Source of the DNA: Candidatus Arthromitus sp. SFB-turkey
GTDB lineage: Bacteria > Bacillota > Clostridia > Clostridiales > Clostridiaceae
Assembly (NCBI RefSeq): GCF_001655775.1
Contig: NZ_LXFF01000023.1
Span: forward strand, 56,217-120,216
Reading direction: 5' to 3'
Length of the DNA: 64,000 nt
In this document: in pieces, positions 28,996 to 38,426 of the stretch
Layout of the letters: each line of letters begins with the position of its first letter
Position numbering within the stretch: the first letter of the stretch is position 1
The notes under the pieces: generated by a model
Databases searched by the model: none
What the model was told of the DNA's origin: nothing
Seen by the model: the letters and a program-made list of their open reading frames with translations, nothing else
Position numbers and translations under genes: made by a program

Positions 28996-29976
28996 ATGGA
29001 TAAAAAAATAGTTGAATTTAAGAATTTATCAATTTCATTTAAAATAGATGAAGGTATAGTTAGAGCAGTAAATGATGTTAGTTTTGAAGTTAGAAAAGGA
29101 GAAGTTTTAGGTATTGTTGGAGAATCAGGATGTGGAAAATCTGTTACTTCAATGTCACTTATGAGACTTTTGCCTGTACCACCTACTATATATGAGTCTG
29201 GAAGTATAAATTTAAATGGTGTTGATATTTTATCTTTATCAGAAGAAGAGATGCGTGAAAAAAGAGGATCAGAGGTAGCTATTATTTTTCAGGAGCCTAT
29301 GACTTCTCTTAATCCTGTTATGAAAATTGGACATCAAATTTCTGAAGTAATGTTAATTCACCAAAAAATATCTAAAAGTGAAGCTAAGAAAAGAGCAATT
29401 GAGTTAATAAATTTAGTTGGTATTCCTAGAGCTGAGTCTATATTTAATTCTTACCCTCATGAATTATCTGGAGGAATGAGACAGAGAATTATGATAGCAA
29501 TAGCACTTGCGTGTAATCCTAAAGTTTTGATTGCTGATGAACCAACTACAGCCTTAGATGTAACTATACAAGCACAGATTTTAGATTTAATAAAAAATAT
29601 GAAATCTAAATTTGATATGTCTATTATGATGATAACTCATGATTTAGGTGTTATAGCAGAGATGGCTGATTATGTTATTGTTATGTATGCAGGTAAGATT
29701 GTTGAAAAAGCTAAAGTTTTAGATATATTTAAAAATCCTAAACATCCATATACTATTGGACTTATGAAATCTAAGCCTACTTTTGAAGGAAATAATGAAA
29801 AATTATATTCTATACCTGGTCAAGTGCCTAATCCTATGAATCTTCCTAATTATTGTTATTTTTATGAAAGATGTGATAGAAGAAAAGATATTTGTAAAAA
29901 AGGTATACCTGATTTAATATCTGTTGGAAATTCGCATTATGTTTCTTGTTATCTTTTAGATAAGGAGGGAGAATAA
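28996..29976 (+). CDS. oppD: Oligopeptide ABC transporter ATPase OppD
   Basis: ATP-binding subunit of 326 residues. Walker A GESGCGKS near residue 41, signature LSGGMRQR, Walker B with DEPTTALD and the switch His in MITHDLG. The Opp/Dpp C-terminal extension includes a Cys-containing stretch (YFYERCDRRKDICKKG). ATG behind AGGAGGATA. It overlaps oppF by one base. Confidence 0.96.
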   Translation: MDKKIVEFKNLSISFKIDEGIVRAVNDVSFEVRKGEVLGIVGESGCGKSVTSMSLMRLLPVPPTIYESGSINLNGVDILSLSEEEMREKRGSEVAIIFQEPMTSLNPVMKIGHQISEVMLIHQKISKSEAKKRAIELINLVGIPRAESIFNSYPHELSGGMRQRIMIAIALACNPKVLIADEPTTALDVTIQAQILDLIKNMKSKFDMSIMMITHDLGVIAEMADYVIVMYAGKIVEKAKVLDIFKNPKHPYTIGLMKSKPTFEGNNEKLYSIPGQVPNPMNLPNYCYFYERCDRRKDICKKGIPDLISVGNSHYVSCYLLDKEGE

Positions 29977-30947
29977 TGAGCGATAAAAATATACTAGAAG
30001 TTAAAAATTTAAAGAAATATTTTCCTATAAAGAGTGGAGTTTTTCAAAAAGTTGTGGGAAATGTTAGAGCGGTTGATGATGTTTCTTTTGAAATAAATAA
30101 AGGTGAGACATTTTCTCTTGTTGGAGAATCAGGATGTGGAAAGTCAACTTTAGGAAGAACAGTTTTGAGATTGTTGGATAAAACAAGTGGTAGTGTTAAG
30201 TTTAAAGGACTTGATATTCATTCTCTTTCTAAAAAAGAAATGAGGAAGTTAAGATTAAAAATGCAAATTATTTTCCAAGATCCCTTTAGTTCTCTTAATC
30301 CTAGAAAAACAGTAAGTGATTTAATTGGAGAAGCTCTTATTGCACATAAATTTGTAAATAGCAAAAAAGAGTATTATAATAGAATAGAAGAGGTTATGGA
30401 AGTATGTGGCCTTGCAAGATATCATATGAAGCGTTATCCACATGAATTTTCAGGAGGACAAAGACAGAGAATAGGTATAGCTAGGAGTTTAGTTTTGAAT
30501 CCGGAATTCATTGTAGCAGATGAACCGGTTTCTGCGCTTGATGTTTCTATTCAATCTCAAATAATTAATTTATTACAGGATTTTCAAGAAAAATATGGTT
30601 TCAGTTATCTTTTTATTTCCCATGATTTAAGTGTAGTTAGACATATTAGTCATAAAGTTGGTGTTTTGTATTTAGGTTCTCTTGTAGAAGTAGCAAGTAA
30701 AGATGATTTATACAATAGTCCGATGCATCCATATACTCAAGCATTAATATCTTGTGTTCCTTTACCTGACCCTGAGAAAAAAGTTGATAGAATTATATTA
30801 AAAGGTGACATTCCAAGTGCTTCAAATCCGCCGTCAGGATGTAAATTTCATACTAGATGTTTGCATGTAAAAGATATTTGTAAAGAAGAGGTTCCTATTT
30901 TAAAAGAAGTAGGAAACGGACATAAAGTATCTTGTCATTTATATTAA
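29976..30947 (+). CDS. oppF: Oligopeptide ABC transporter ATPase OppF
   Basis: Second ATP-binding subunit of 323 residues. Walker A GESGCGKST, signature FSGGQRQR, Walker B DEPVSALD and FISHDLS. The N-terminal KYFPIKSGVFQKVVG loop and the C-terminal GCKFHTRC stretch are typical of OppF/DppF. ATG overlaps the oppD stop behind AAGGAGGGAG. Confidence 0.96.
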   Translation: MSDKNILEVKNLKKYFPIKSGVFQKVVGNVRAVDDVSFEINKGETFSLVGESGCGKSTLGRTVLRLLDKTSGSVKFKGLDIHSLSKKEMRKLRLKMQIIFQDPFSSLNPRKTVSDLIGEALIAHKFVNSKKEYYNRIEEVMEVCGLARYHMKRYPHEFSGGQRQRIGIARSLVLNPEFIVADEPVSALDVSIQSQIINLLQDFQEKYGFSYLFISHDLSVVRHISHKVGVLYLGSLVEVASKDDLYNSPMHPYTQALISCVPLPDPEKKVDRIILKGDIPSASNPPSGCKFHTRCLHVKDICKEEVPILKEVGNGHKVSCHLY

Positions 30948-30968
30948 TAAATAAAAAATTTGGTAGTA

Positions 30969-31004
30969 ATTTTAATGATTATAAATTTTTATAGTTATTA
31001 AAAT
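30969..31004 (+). other. Intercistronic hairpin between oppF and oppA
   Basis: About 16 paired bases including G-U pairs: ATTTTAAT (30969-30976) with ATTAAAAT (30997-31004), continuing inward to a small loop near 30985-30988. No T run follows at once, so it is more likely an RNA processing or stability element that lets oppA be expressed at higher level than the membrane genes. Confidence 0.55.
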
Positions 31005-31033
31005 GAATAATTATTAATTTTTGGAGGTTAGTT

Positions 31034-32812
31034 TTGAGAAAGAGAAAATTAATTAGTGTTATAGGATTAGTTTTAGGGGCAATGTTTTTTATGTCTTCTT
31101 GTTCGTCAAATACAGGTAGTAATGGTACAAAAAATGATGGTAATGTAGTTACGCAAACTAGTGGAGTTAATCTTGTTAGTGGTACTGGAGAATACGATGA
31201 GGAAACTTTGTATTTAATTGGAAATAATCCAAATGGTGTTCCTAGTACTGCTAAAAATAGAAAGGATACATTAATAGTTGGAATAGTTGCTCCAAATGGT
31301 GTATTTAATCCATTATTTGAAGAATCGGCTTATGATGCAGATATTAATGATGCTATGTGGGCACCGCTTCTAGAATTAGGTTATGATGGATTAATGGTTT
31401 CAGGTATAGCAGAAATGCCCGAGGTTTCTGAAGATGGAAAGAAATATACATTTACATTAAAAGAAGGTGTTAAGTGGCAAGATGGTACACCAATAACTTC
31501 AGAAGATATTGAATTTACGTTTAAAGTTTTAATGGATAAGACTTACACTGGTAGATTTGAAAGAGAAAATTTAGATGTAGTAGGATGGAAAGATTATAGA
31601 GACGGCGTTACTGATTATATTGCTGGTTTTGAAATAATTGATGACAGAACATTTTCTATAACTTTAAATTCTGCAAATGGTAAAAATATATATTATTTCA
31701 ATGTTAAACCTCTTGCTAAACATATATATGGAGTTGATTATGTTCAAGGAAACGCTAAAGATTTAGAAAAGTATCATAGAACTCCTTTTGGAAATGGTGC
31801 TTATAAGTTTGTAAGCTATAAAGATGGAGAAGAAGTTGTTTTAGTTGCTAATGAAAATTATTACAAAGGAAAACCAAAAATTGAAAATTTAATTTTTAGA
31901 GTAGTTAATGAAACTAATCAGCTATTGTTGTTACAAAATGGAGATATTGATGTTATAAGAAAAGGTATGAGTGTTACTGATGAAAATTTACAGTTATTAG
32001 AGCAACTTGGATTTGCTAATGCTATTATAACTGAAAATTTAGGATATGGTTATATTGCCATAAATCATAAAGAAGAAATACTTCAAGATGTAAATGTAAG
32101 AAAGGCTTTGGCTTATGGATTAGATAGACAATCTGTTGTAGAAGCAGCATTTGGAGGTCAAGCTAATGTTATAGATATACCTCAATCTACCGTATCTTGG
32201 GCTTATCCTGATGATGAAGATTTTGTTAAATATCCATATGATCCAGAAAAAGCTAAACAACTTTTAGAAGAAGCTGGATGGAAAGTTGGTTCAGATGGAA
32301 TAAGAGAAAAAGATGGAGTTAAATTATCACTTAAGTTTTTAGCATCATCTCCAAATTCAGTAAACGATGCGTTAGTACCTATAATGATTCAAAATTATAA
32401 AGATATAGGAATAGAAGTAAAAGCCGAGCAAATGGAATTTAGAACTTTGATTGAAAAGCAAACTGAAGCAAAAGAAGGTAAATTTTCTTATCATTTAGCA
32501 TTTTTGGCTTGGGCATTGACTCCAGACCCTGATTCATCTTCTGTATTTGGAACTGATGGATCAAGTAATAAGACTTTGTATTCAAATCCAGTAGTAGATG
32601 AATTATTGAAAAATGCTTTGAATGAAATGGATCAAGATAAGAGAAGAGAATTATACAATGAATTATATAAAGAACTTTCAGACGATTTACCATATATATT
32701 CTTGTACCAAAGAAAAAATATGGATGTTTATTTAGCAAGAGTTAAAGGTATGGAGGGAGCAACTCCTTATAGATCATTTATTGAAGATTTAGAAAAACTT
32801 TCTTTAGAGTAA
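31034..32812 (+). CDS. oppA: Oligopeptide-binding lipoprotein OppA (first copy)
   Basis: Extracellular substrate-binding protein (SBP family 5), 592 residues. Signal peptide with lipobox near MSSC at residue 23. A Ser/Gly/Asn-rich linker follows, then the binding fold: DINDAMWAPL, VKWQDGTPITSEDIEFTFK and FGNGAYKF are typical. It starts with TTG behind GGAGGTTAG. It is the partner of OppBCDF. The next gene is a close paralogue. Confidence 0.95.
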   Translation: MRKRKLISVIGLVLGAMFFMSSCSSNTGSNGTKNDGNVVTQTSGVNLVSGTGEYDEETLYLIGNNPNGVPSTAKNRKDTLIVGIVAPNGVFNPLFEESAYDADINDAMWAPLLELGYDGLMVSGIAEMPEVSEDGKKYTFTLKEGVKWQDGTPITSEDIEFTFKVLMDKTYTGRFERENLDVVGWKDYRDGVTDYIAGFEIIDDRTFSITLNSANGKNIYYFNVKPLAKHIYGVDYVQGNAKDLEKYHRTPFGNGAYKFVSYKDGEEVVLVANENYYKGKPKIENLIFRVVNETNQLLLLQNGDIDVIRKGMSVTDENLQLLEQLGFANAIITENLGYGYIAINHKEEILQDVNVRKALAYGLDRQSVVEAAFGGQANVIDIPQSTVSWAYPDDEDFVKYPYDPEKAKQLLEEAGWKVGSDGIREKDGVKLSLKFLASSPNSVNDALVPIMIQNYKDIGIEVKAEQMEFRTLIEKQTEAKEGKFSYHLAFLAWALTPDPDSSSVFGTDGSSNKTLYSNPVVDELLKNALNEMDQDKRRELYNELYKELSDDLPYIFLYQRKNMDVYLARVKGMEGATPYRSFIEDLEKLSLE

Positions 32813-32823
32813 AAAGATTTAAT

Positions 32824-32880
32824 TAAACCTTGCCTTAATATTAAAATTAATTTAGTATTTTGGTAAGGTTTATTTATTTT
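32824..32880 (+). terminator. Terminator-like hairpin between the two oppA copies
   Basis: Eleven-pair stem with one G-U (32824-32834 with 32862-32872), an AT-rich loop and a T-rich tail broken by A. It may end part of the transcripts or mark a processing point. Confidence 0.55.
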
Positions 32881-32904
32881 TTAAAATATTTTGGGAGGAA
32901 TTTG

Positions 32905-34656
32905 ATGGGGAGATTAAAAAAATTTTTGATATTCATTTTGGTAATAAATATTTTGGTTTTTTATTCTTGTGAACCAGGTGAACTTCAATTAAAGATAGAT
33001 GAAATAATTTTTGAAAATGGGAAAAATGAATTTGATCAGAAAACGTTATACTTGAGAGCTAAAAATCCACAAAATATTCCACAAAAGGCTAAAAAAAGAA
33101 AAGATACTTTAATTATTGGAATGCCTTCTCCCAATGAAATTTTTAATCCTGTTTTTGCGGTTGCGGCTAATGATGTGGATATAAATGATTCAATGTGGGC
33201 TCCAATTTTAGAAATAGACGGTAATGGGAATATTTTAGATGGTATAGCTTATATGCCAGAAATTTTTGAAGAAACTAATACTTATGTTTTTACTCTTAAA
33301 GAAAATTTAAAATGGCAAGATGGAACTCCATTAACTTCTTATGATATAGAATTTACTTTTAAAGTTTTAATGGATAAAACATATACAGGAACTTTTGAAA
33401 GAGATAATTTTGATATTGTTGGTTGGGAAAATTATAGAGATGGTATAACTCCAAATATTGAAGGATTTAAAATTATTGATGATAGAAAGTTTTCAATTAC
33501 ATTTAATTCTTTGAATTCTAAAAAAAATTATTATTTTGAGAGAATAAAACCTCTTGCTTTACATGTTTATGGTGTTGATTATGTTCAAGGTCAAGCCAAC
33601 CAGCTTGAAAAATATAATAAATCTCCATTTGGAAATGGCGCATATAAATTCGTTGAGTATATAGATGGAGAAGAAATAAGGCTAGTTTCTAATGAGCATT
33701 ATTATAAGGGTCAGCCTAAAATACCAAATTTAATTTTTAGAATAGTAAATGAAAACAATCAATTATCATTACTTGAAAATGGTGATATTGATATGATAAG
33801 GAAAAATGTATTGGTTGTTCAAGAAAATATTGAAATTTTAGATAATATGGGTTTTGTTGAAGCTGCTATAACGGATTATTTAGGATATGGTTATATTGCT
33901 ATAAATCATAACGAAACTATTATGCAAGATAAGAATTTAAGAAGAGCATTAGTTTATGGATTAGATAGACAAACTATAGTTGATGTTTGTTTTGGAGGGT
34001 TTGGAAGAGTTATAGATATTCCACAAAATACGAATTCTTGGGTTTATCCTGATGATGAAAATTTTACTAAATATTCTTATGATCCAGAAAAGGCTAAAGA
34101 ACTTTTAAATGAATCAGGATGGGTTGTTGGCTCAGATGGAATAAGAGAAAAAGATGGTCAAAAATTAGTTTTAAAATTTTTAGCTAGTACCCCAAATGAG
34201 GTAAATGATATTTTAATTTCAATTATGCTTGAAAATTATAGAAGAATAGGGATTGAAGTGGTAGTAGAACAAATGGAATCTAAAACATTATTACAAAAAC
34301 AAAATGATGCTAAAGAAGGGAAATATTCATATCATTTGGCTTTTTTATTTACTCCATTCGCTAACCCTGATCCAGATTCTTCATCAAGATTTTCAACAAA
34401 TGGTCCTTCTAACAGAATAGCTTATTCTAATGAAAAGGTTGATAAATTGTTAGAAGAGGCATTAAGTGAGAAGAATGAAACTAAGAGAAAAAATTTATAT
34501 GGAGAACTTTATAAAGAGTTATCAGATGATTTACCGTATATATTTTTGTTTGAGAAAATGAATATGGATGTTTATTCATCAAAGGTTAAAGGTATGGAAA
34601 ATATAAGTTTGTATAGGTGGTTTACAAAAGATTTGGAAAAATTGTATTTTGAATAA
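32905..34656 (+). CDS. oppA2: Second oligopeptide-binding lipoprotein, OppA paralogue
   Basis: 583 residues, SBP family 5. The ATG at 32905 behind GGGAGG gives a clean lipoprotein signal ending VFYSC; the frame open from 32860 would add an unneeded extension. Alignable with the first copy along almost its whole length: KAKKRKDTLIIGMPSPNE against STAKNRKDTLIVGIVAPNG, INDSMWAPILE against INDAMWAPLLE. A tandem duplication, presumably diverged in peptide preference. It has no Ser/Gly linker after the Cys, unlike copy one. Confidence 0.93.
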   Translation: MGRLKKFLIFILVINILVFYSCEPGELQLKIDEIIFENGKNEFDQKTLYLRAKNPQNIPQKAKKRKDTLIIGMPSPNEIFNPVFAVAANDVDINDSMWAPILEIDGNGNILDGIAYMPEIFEETNTYVFTLKENLKWQDGTPLTSYDIEFTFKVLMDKTYTGTFERDNFDIVGWENYRDGITPNIEGFKIIDDRKFSITFNSLNSKKNYYFERIKPLALHVYGVDYVQGQANQLEKYNKSPFGNGAYKFVEYIDGEEIRLVSNEHYYKGQPKIPNLIFRIVNENNQLSLLENGDIDMIRKNVLVVQENIEILDNMGFVEAAITDYLGYGYIAINHNETIMQDKNLRRALVYGLDRQTIVDVCFGGFGRVIDIPQNTNSWVYPDDENFTKYSYDPEKAKELLNESGWVVGSDGIREKDGQKLVLKFLASTPNEVNDILISIMLENYRRIGIEVVVEQMESKTLLQKQNDAKEGKYSYHLAFLFTPFANPDPDSSSRFSTNGPSNRIAYSNEKVDKLLEEALSEKNETKRKNLYGELYKELSDDLPYIFLFEKMNMDVYSSKVKGMENISLYRWFTKDLEKLYFE

Positions 34657-34657
34657 T

Positions 34658-34691
34658 AAAAAAGCTATCTTAAATTTAAGATAGCTTTTTT
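34658..34691. terminator. Bidirectional terminator closing the opp operon
   Basis: 17-base perfect palindrome (34658-34674 with 34675-34691) with A and T runs at the ends. It also serves the convergent dpaB gene, whose stop it touches. Confidence 0.9.
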
Positions 34692-35277
34692 ATATAGTTA
34701 TAATTGGTCGTATTTGATTATTATTTAAAGCATTTAACATTGTATCTATAATTTTTGAGTAATTTGCAACAAGTGAATTTGGTTTTTTACAAATATCATC
34801 TTGAACCATTGGTGAAAAATAAATATTTTTTGTGTTTATAAGAGTTGCTATATTTTTAAGAGTTAAACCTAGTGAATCATTTGAAGAAAGTGCTATGACT
34901 AAAGGTTTATTTTGGCTTCTTAAGAAAGATTTCATAGCCATAGTTACAGGAGTATCGTTTATTCCGTTTGCAAATTTTCCTAAAGTGTTTGATGTACAAG
35001 GTGCTACAAGTAATAAATCTAAAAAATTTTTTGGACCAATTGATTCAGCTTGTTCAATTGTTTTAATTATAGGATTTTTAGTTTTACTTTCTAAAAATTC
35101 TAAGGTTTTTTCTGGTGTTATAAATCTATTTTTTATACTTTGTACATTGAATGAAATAATCGGAAATATTTCTACATTAAGTTCTAAAAGTTTCTCAATT
35201 AATTTGAATGATTCTGAGAAAGTACAAAAAGAACCTGTTAAAGCGTATCCTATTTTTAAACCTTTTAAATTTTGCAT
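34690..35277 (-). CDS. dpaB: Dipicolinate synthase subunit B (SpoVFB/DpaB)
   Basis: Flavoprotein-fold subunit of the enzyme that makes dipicolinic acid, the calcium chelator of the spore core, in the mother cell. The product is 195 residues. N-terminal GLKIGYALTGSFCTF, central LLLVAPCTSNTLGKFANG and VTMAMKSFLRSQNKPLVIA are characteristic. dpaA (spoVFA), normally directly upstream, is not here; folA and thyA lie upstream on the same strand behind a terminator. ATG behind AGAGGTA. Confidence 0.9.
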   Translation of the reverse strand: MQNLKGLKIGYALTGSFCTFSESFKLIEKLLELNVEIFPIISFNVQSIKNRFITPEKTLEFLESKTKNPIIKTIEQAESIGPKNFLDLLLVAPCTSNTLGKFANGINDTPVTMAMKSFLRSQNKPLVIALSSNDSLGLTLKNIATLINTKNIYFSPMVQDDICKKPNSLVANYSKIIDTMLNALNNNQIRPIITI

Positions 35278-35351
35278 AAATTACCTCTTTGAATATTAAT
35301 AAAAGAAAAGCATATATAAAAAAATATTCTTTATATTTTAAAAAGTTACTT

Positions 35352-35396
35352 AAAAAAAGATTACCTTTTAAAATCGAAAATTTAAGGTAATCTTTT
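35352..35396 (-). terminator. Terminator of the thyA-folA unit
   Basis: Inverted repeat AGATTACCTT (35358-35367) with AAGGTAATCT (35384-35393), U run on the minus strand. It overlaps the last codons of folA. Confidence 0.82.
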
Positions 35397-35864
35397 ATAT
35401 ATATTTATATGAAATTTTTCAAAATTTTGAGAAGATATAATTTTAAAATTGTCCAAATTAATATTGAGTTTTATTGAATCATTTATATTATAATTCTTTG
35501 TAAATTCATTTTTGACCACTGTTAAATGTATTTCATCATAATAGGGATTAAAATATTCGTAGATTTGTTTTCCACCTATTATAAATACAGTTTTATTAGT
35601 CAATATTTTAAATACGTCATTTATATTTTTAAAAACACTATATGAATTATTTTTTGATTCACTGAGTGTTTTAGAGATTATTATATTTTCTCTATTTGGT
35701 AATGGATTATTATTTAAACTTTCAAAAGTTTTTCTGCCCATAATAACAGTATTATTAATTGTTTTTTGTTTAAAAATATGTAAATCGTCTTTGAATTTAT
35801 AAATTAAATCATTATTTAAACCAATTGAATTATATTTATCAATACATGCAATTAAATTTAACAT
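35382..35864 (-). CDS. folA: Dihydrofolate reductase
   Basis: NADPH-dependent reduction of dihydrofolate, which regenerates the cofactor used up by thymidylate synthase. 160 residues. It begins LNLIACIDKYNSIGLNN, with DDLHIFKQKT for the substrate-binding acidic residue, VIMGRKTFES and VFIIGGKQIYEYF. Twelve bases after thyA, so coupled with it. Confidence 0.95.
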   Translation of the reverse strand: MLNLIACIDKYNSIGLNNDLIYKFKDDLHIFKQKTINNTVIMGRKTFESLNNNPLPNRENIIISKTLSESKNNSYSVFKNINDVFKILTNKTVFIIGGKQIYEYFNPYYDEIHLTVVKNEFTKNYNINDSIKLNINLDNFKIISSQNFEKFHINIYKRLP

Positions 35865-35876
35865 AAAAAAGTCCTT

Positions 35877-36704
35877 TTATATTCCAAGTTCAAATTTTAT
35901 TTGAGGAGATTGAAATTTATAATTTTTAATTTCAAAATCATCTATTGTAAATTCATAAAAATTTGTTTTGTTTGTATTTAATTCTAAAATTGGTTGTTCA
36001 CCAACTTCTCTATTTAAAATAATCTTTGCTGATTCAAAATGTCTATCATATATGTGAAGATTATTTACAACTCTTGTAAATTTTCCAGGTTTTAAATTAC
36101 ATGATTTTGATATCATCATTTGAAGAGCTACGTATTGAATGCAATTTATTGATGAAGCTACAAGTAAGTCTGAACTTCTTTGTATAAGCATTAAGTCTAA
36201 AAAATTATCACGAACTGAAAAAAGCGTTTGAAAAGCACAAGGTTTTAATCCATCACTTTCATTAAAATCATTTTCTTGCCACAAATTAATTATGTGTCTT
36301 CTACCGTATGGATCATTTTTTATTCCATCTAAAAGTTTGTTCATTAAATCATATCTTTTAACAGTTTCTCCGTATCTTATTCCAATAGTATTTGGATGAG
36401 TTTTGCTTTCCCAATCATCCCACCAGTGAATGTTGTATTTATTTTTCAAAACATTTAAATCTGATGTTTGGTCTTGATATATCCATAGAATTTCTTTAAT
36501 CGCATTTTTAATAGCTATTTGTCTTAAAGTTATTATTGGAAATTCATTTTTGGATATGTCGTAAGTTTCAACGTAATGAGTAATAAATTTTGTAAACGCA
36601 GGAGTACCATCTTTATATTTTGGTCTTGGATTTTTATCATAAACTCCATTATTTAAAATTTGTTCAATACAATTTTTATGGTATATATCAGCAATGCAAA
36701 TCAT
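35877..36704 (-). CDS. thyA: Thymidylate synthase (ThyA)
   Basis: Makes dTMP from dUMP with methylene-tetrahydrofolate. 275 residues. The catalytic Cys lies in LKPCAFQTLFSVR, the phosphate-binding Arg pair in DPYGRRHI, and the nucleotide region in QRSSDLLVASSINCIQY. The CAF rather than CHT sequence after the active Cys and the KYKDGTPA opening resemble the Bacillus phage phi3T/ThyA-A branch rather than the E. coli branch. First gene of thyA-folA on the minus strand. Confidence 0.95.
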   Translation of the reverse strand: MICIADIYHKNCIEQILNNGVYDKNPRPKYKDGTPAFTKFITHYVETYDISKNEFPIITLRQIAIKNAIKEILWIYQDQTSDLNVLKNKYNIHWWDDWESKTHPNTIGIRYGETVKRYDLMNKLLDGIKNDPYGRRHIINLWQENDFNESDGLKPCAFQTLFSVRDNFLDLMLIQRSSDLLVASSINCIQYVALQMMISKSCNLKPGKFTRVVNNLHIYDRHFESAKIILNREVGEQPILELNTNKTNFYEFTIDDFEIKNYKFQSPQIKFELGI

Positions 36705-36885
36705 TTGAATCTAAGTCCTTATCATAAAATTTTAAATATATGGTACTAGATTTTTAAAATAATTTCTATATTTTTATGTTAATAAATATATTGAAATATT
36801 AATATTAATAAATTAATGTGTTGTTAAGACGATGTATTTAACTTAAGGTTTTGATTTTTAATTGATAAATTTTTGAGGTGATGTT

Positions 36886-38307
36886 GTGAAGTGTTGTTTG
36901 GTCATAGATATTTCTAAGATAAATTTAAAGATAATAAGTGTAGTACTTAGAGAAGATAAAATATTTATGCAAGAAATTCATAGATGTTCAAAAATACTTA
37001 TAAGAAACAAGGACTCGAAGTTATCCTTAAACATAGATAAAATAATTAAAGAAATAAATGAGGCTTTGGTGAGCGTTAAACAGATAGGTTATAATGTTGA
37101 ATCTATTTCTGTAAACTCATCAATAAATGAATTTGTACTATTGGATGAACATGATAATTTAGTGAGAGATATTTTTGTAGAATATTCTTTAAATTCAAAT
37201 TACTTAAATAAAATAATAAATGAGTTGGGAATGGCTTATATTTACAGAAAAACAGGTATAAGTTTTAATTTAAACAATGCATTATATAAATTGATGATGT
37301 ATAGAGATTTATATCCGGAAGATTTTTTGAAAGTAAGAAAAATTCTATCTTTTAGTGATTATATAAATTATAGATTAACTGGAGAAATTTTTCATGAAAG
37401 GGCACAACTTTCTTTGACGCAAATTTTCAATTTTAAAAATCAAGATATAGACGAAGATATTTTGAATTATTTGGATTTAAAAGATAGGTTAGAATTTAAT
37501 TTAGTTGATTATGGAAAAAGTGTTGGAAAATGTAAAATAAATGGAGTAGAAGTAATAGCTCCTTATGGAAATAATTTGTTATCATCATTTCTTACAACTG
37601 ATGTAACAAATAAAAATTCTATTTTTATAGTGAATTCTTATGAAGGAATTATTGGATGTACAGAAAATTTTTCTAAAATGTATCTGGAAGGAATTAAATT
37701 TGATTTAAATCACCAGTTGTTTAATGAAGAATTGGTGAAAATATTTAAATATATACCTTGTTATAGATTAGTTGATGATTTTTTGAAGAATGTTGAAAAT
37801 AATTATATGATTGAGAATGCATGGAATGTGATGAATGATAATGAATTTATTGATTATATAATTGATTTTGATAGTGATATATTTAGAAATTCAGCAGCTC
37901 TTATAAATACTGTAAAATATTATTTTGAATTTAAATTAAATAGTTTACCTGATTCAATATCTAATTTTATAAGAATTGTATATGATAGTTTTGCTGTCTA
38001 CTATAAAAAATGTATAAAAGATTTAGAAAAAATAACTGGTGGAATTTTTGATAGCGTTTGTATGGTTGGGGATTACAGTATAAATAATTCCTACAATCAA
38101 TTTATAGCTGATATAATATTAAAAGATTTGGAAGTTGGACCTAAGGAGTCTGGAATAATTGGTAATGCGATTAATCAGTTTATATCTTTAGGAAAAATTA
38201 AAAATATTTCTTATGCTTATGAAATATTGAAAAATTCTTTCAATTATTTGAAAATTAAGTATAGTGGTAAAAAAATTAATTATAAGTACTTTGAAAATAT
38301 AGTTTAA
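36886..38307 (+). CDS. FGGY-carbohydrate-kinase-like protein (rhamnulokinase-like), probably inactive
   Basis: 473 residues. The layout follows the FGGY/RhaB fold: N-terminal VIDISKINLKI where DIGASSGR is expected, then ILSFSDYINYRLTGE near residue 165 (matching the PDLINYLLTG motif), VIAPYGNNLLSSF near residue 225 (where the family has APATHDTASA with the catalytic Asp), and SVCMVGDYSINNSYNQFIAD near residue 390 (matching GGGSKN..QLIAD). The residues for phosphate binding and catalysis are changed in all of them. GTG start behind GAGGTGATG. It may have become a regulator or scaffold; a still-active kinase with altered motifs is less likely. Confidence 0.7.
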   Translation: MKCCLVIDISKINLKIISVVLREDKIFMQEIHRCSKILIRNKDSKLSLNIDKIIKEINEALVSVKQIGYNVESISVNSSINEFVLLDEHDNLVRDIFVEYSLNSNYLNKIINELGMAYIYRKTGISFNLNNALYKLMMYRDLYPEDFLKVRKILSFSDYINYRLTGEIFHERAQLSLTQIFNFKNQDIDEDILNYLDLKDRLEFNLVDYGKSVGKCKINGVEVIAPYGNNLLSSFLTTDVTNKNSIFIVNSYEGIIGCTENFSKMYLEGIKFDLNHQLFNEELVKIFKYIPCYRLVDDFLKNVENNYMIENAWNVMNDNEFIDYIIDFDSDIFRNSAALINTVKYYFEFKLNSLPDSISNFIRIVYDSFAVYYKKCIKDLEKITGGIFDSVCMVGDYSINNSYNQFIADIILKDLEVGPKESGIIGNAINQFISLGKIKNISYAYEILKNSFNYLKIKYSGKKINYKYFENIV

Positions 38308-38308
38308 A

Positions 38309-38344
38309 AAAATAAGCTGCTCTTTATTTTGGGCAGCTTATTTT
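38309..38344 (+). terminator. Terminator after the kinase-like gene
   Basis: AAAATAAGCTGC (38309-38320) pairs with GCAGCTTATTTT (38333-38344). The loop is 12 bases. Confidence 0.85.
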
Positions 38345-38377
38345 AATGTATAAATATGGATTTTTTGAAAATTTATA

Positions 38378-38386
38378 TGTTATAAT
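38378..38386 (+). promoter_or_regulatory. Extended -10 promoter before the aldo/keto-reductase-like gene
   Basis: TG, T, then a perfect TATAAT (38381-38386), 40 bases ahead of the start codon. Confidence 0.55.
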
Positions 38387-38426
38387 TATAGCTATATTTA
38401 TTTGTGTATAATTGGGGGATAGTTTT

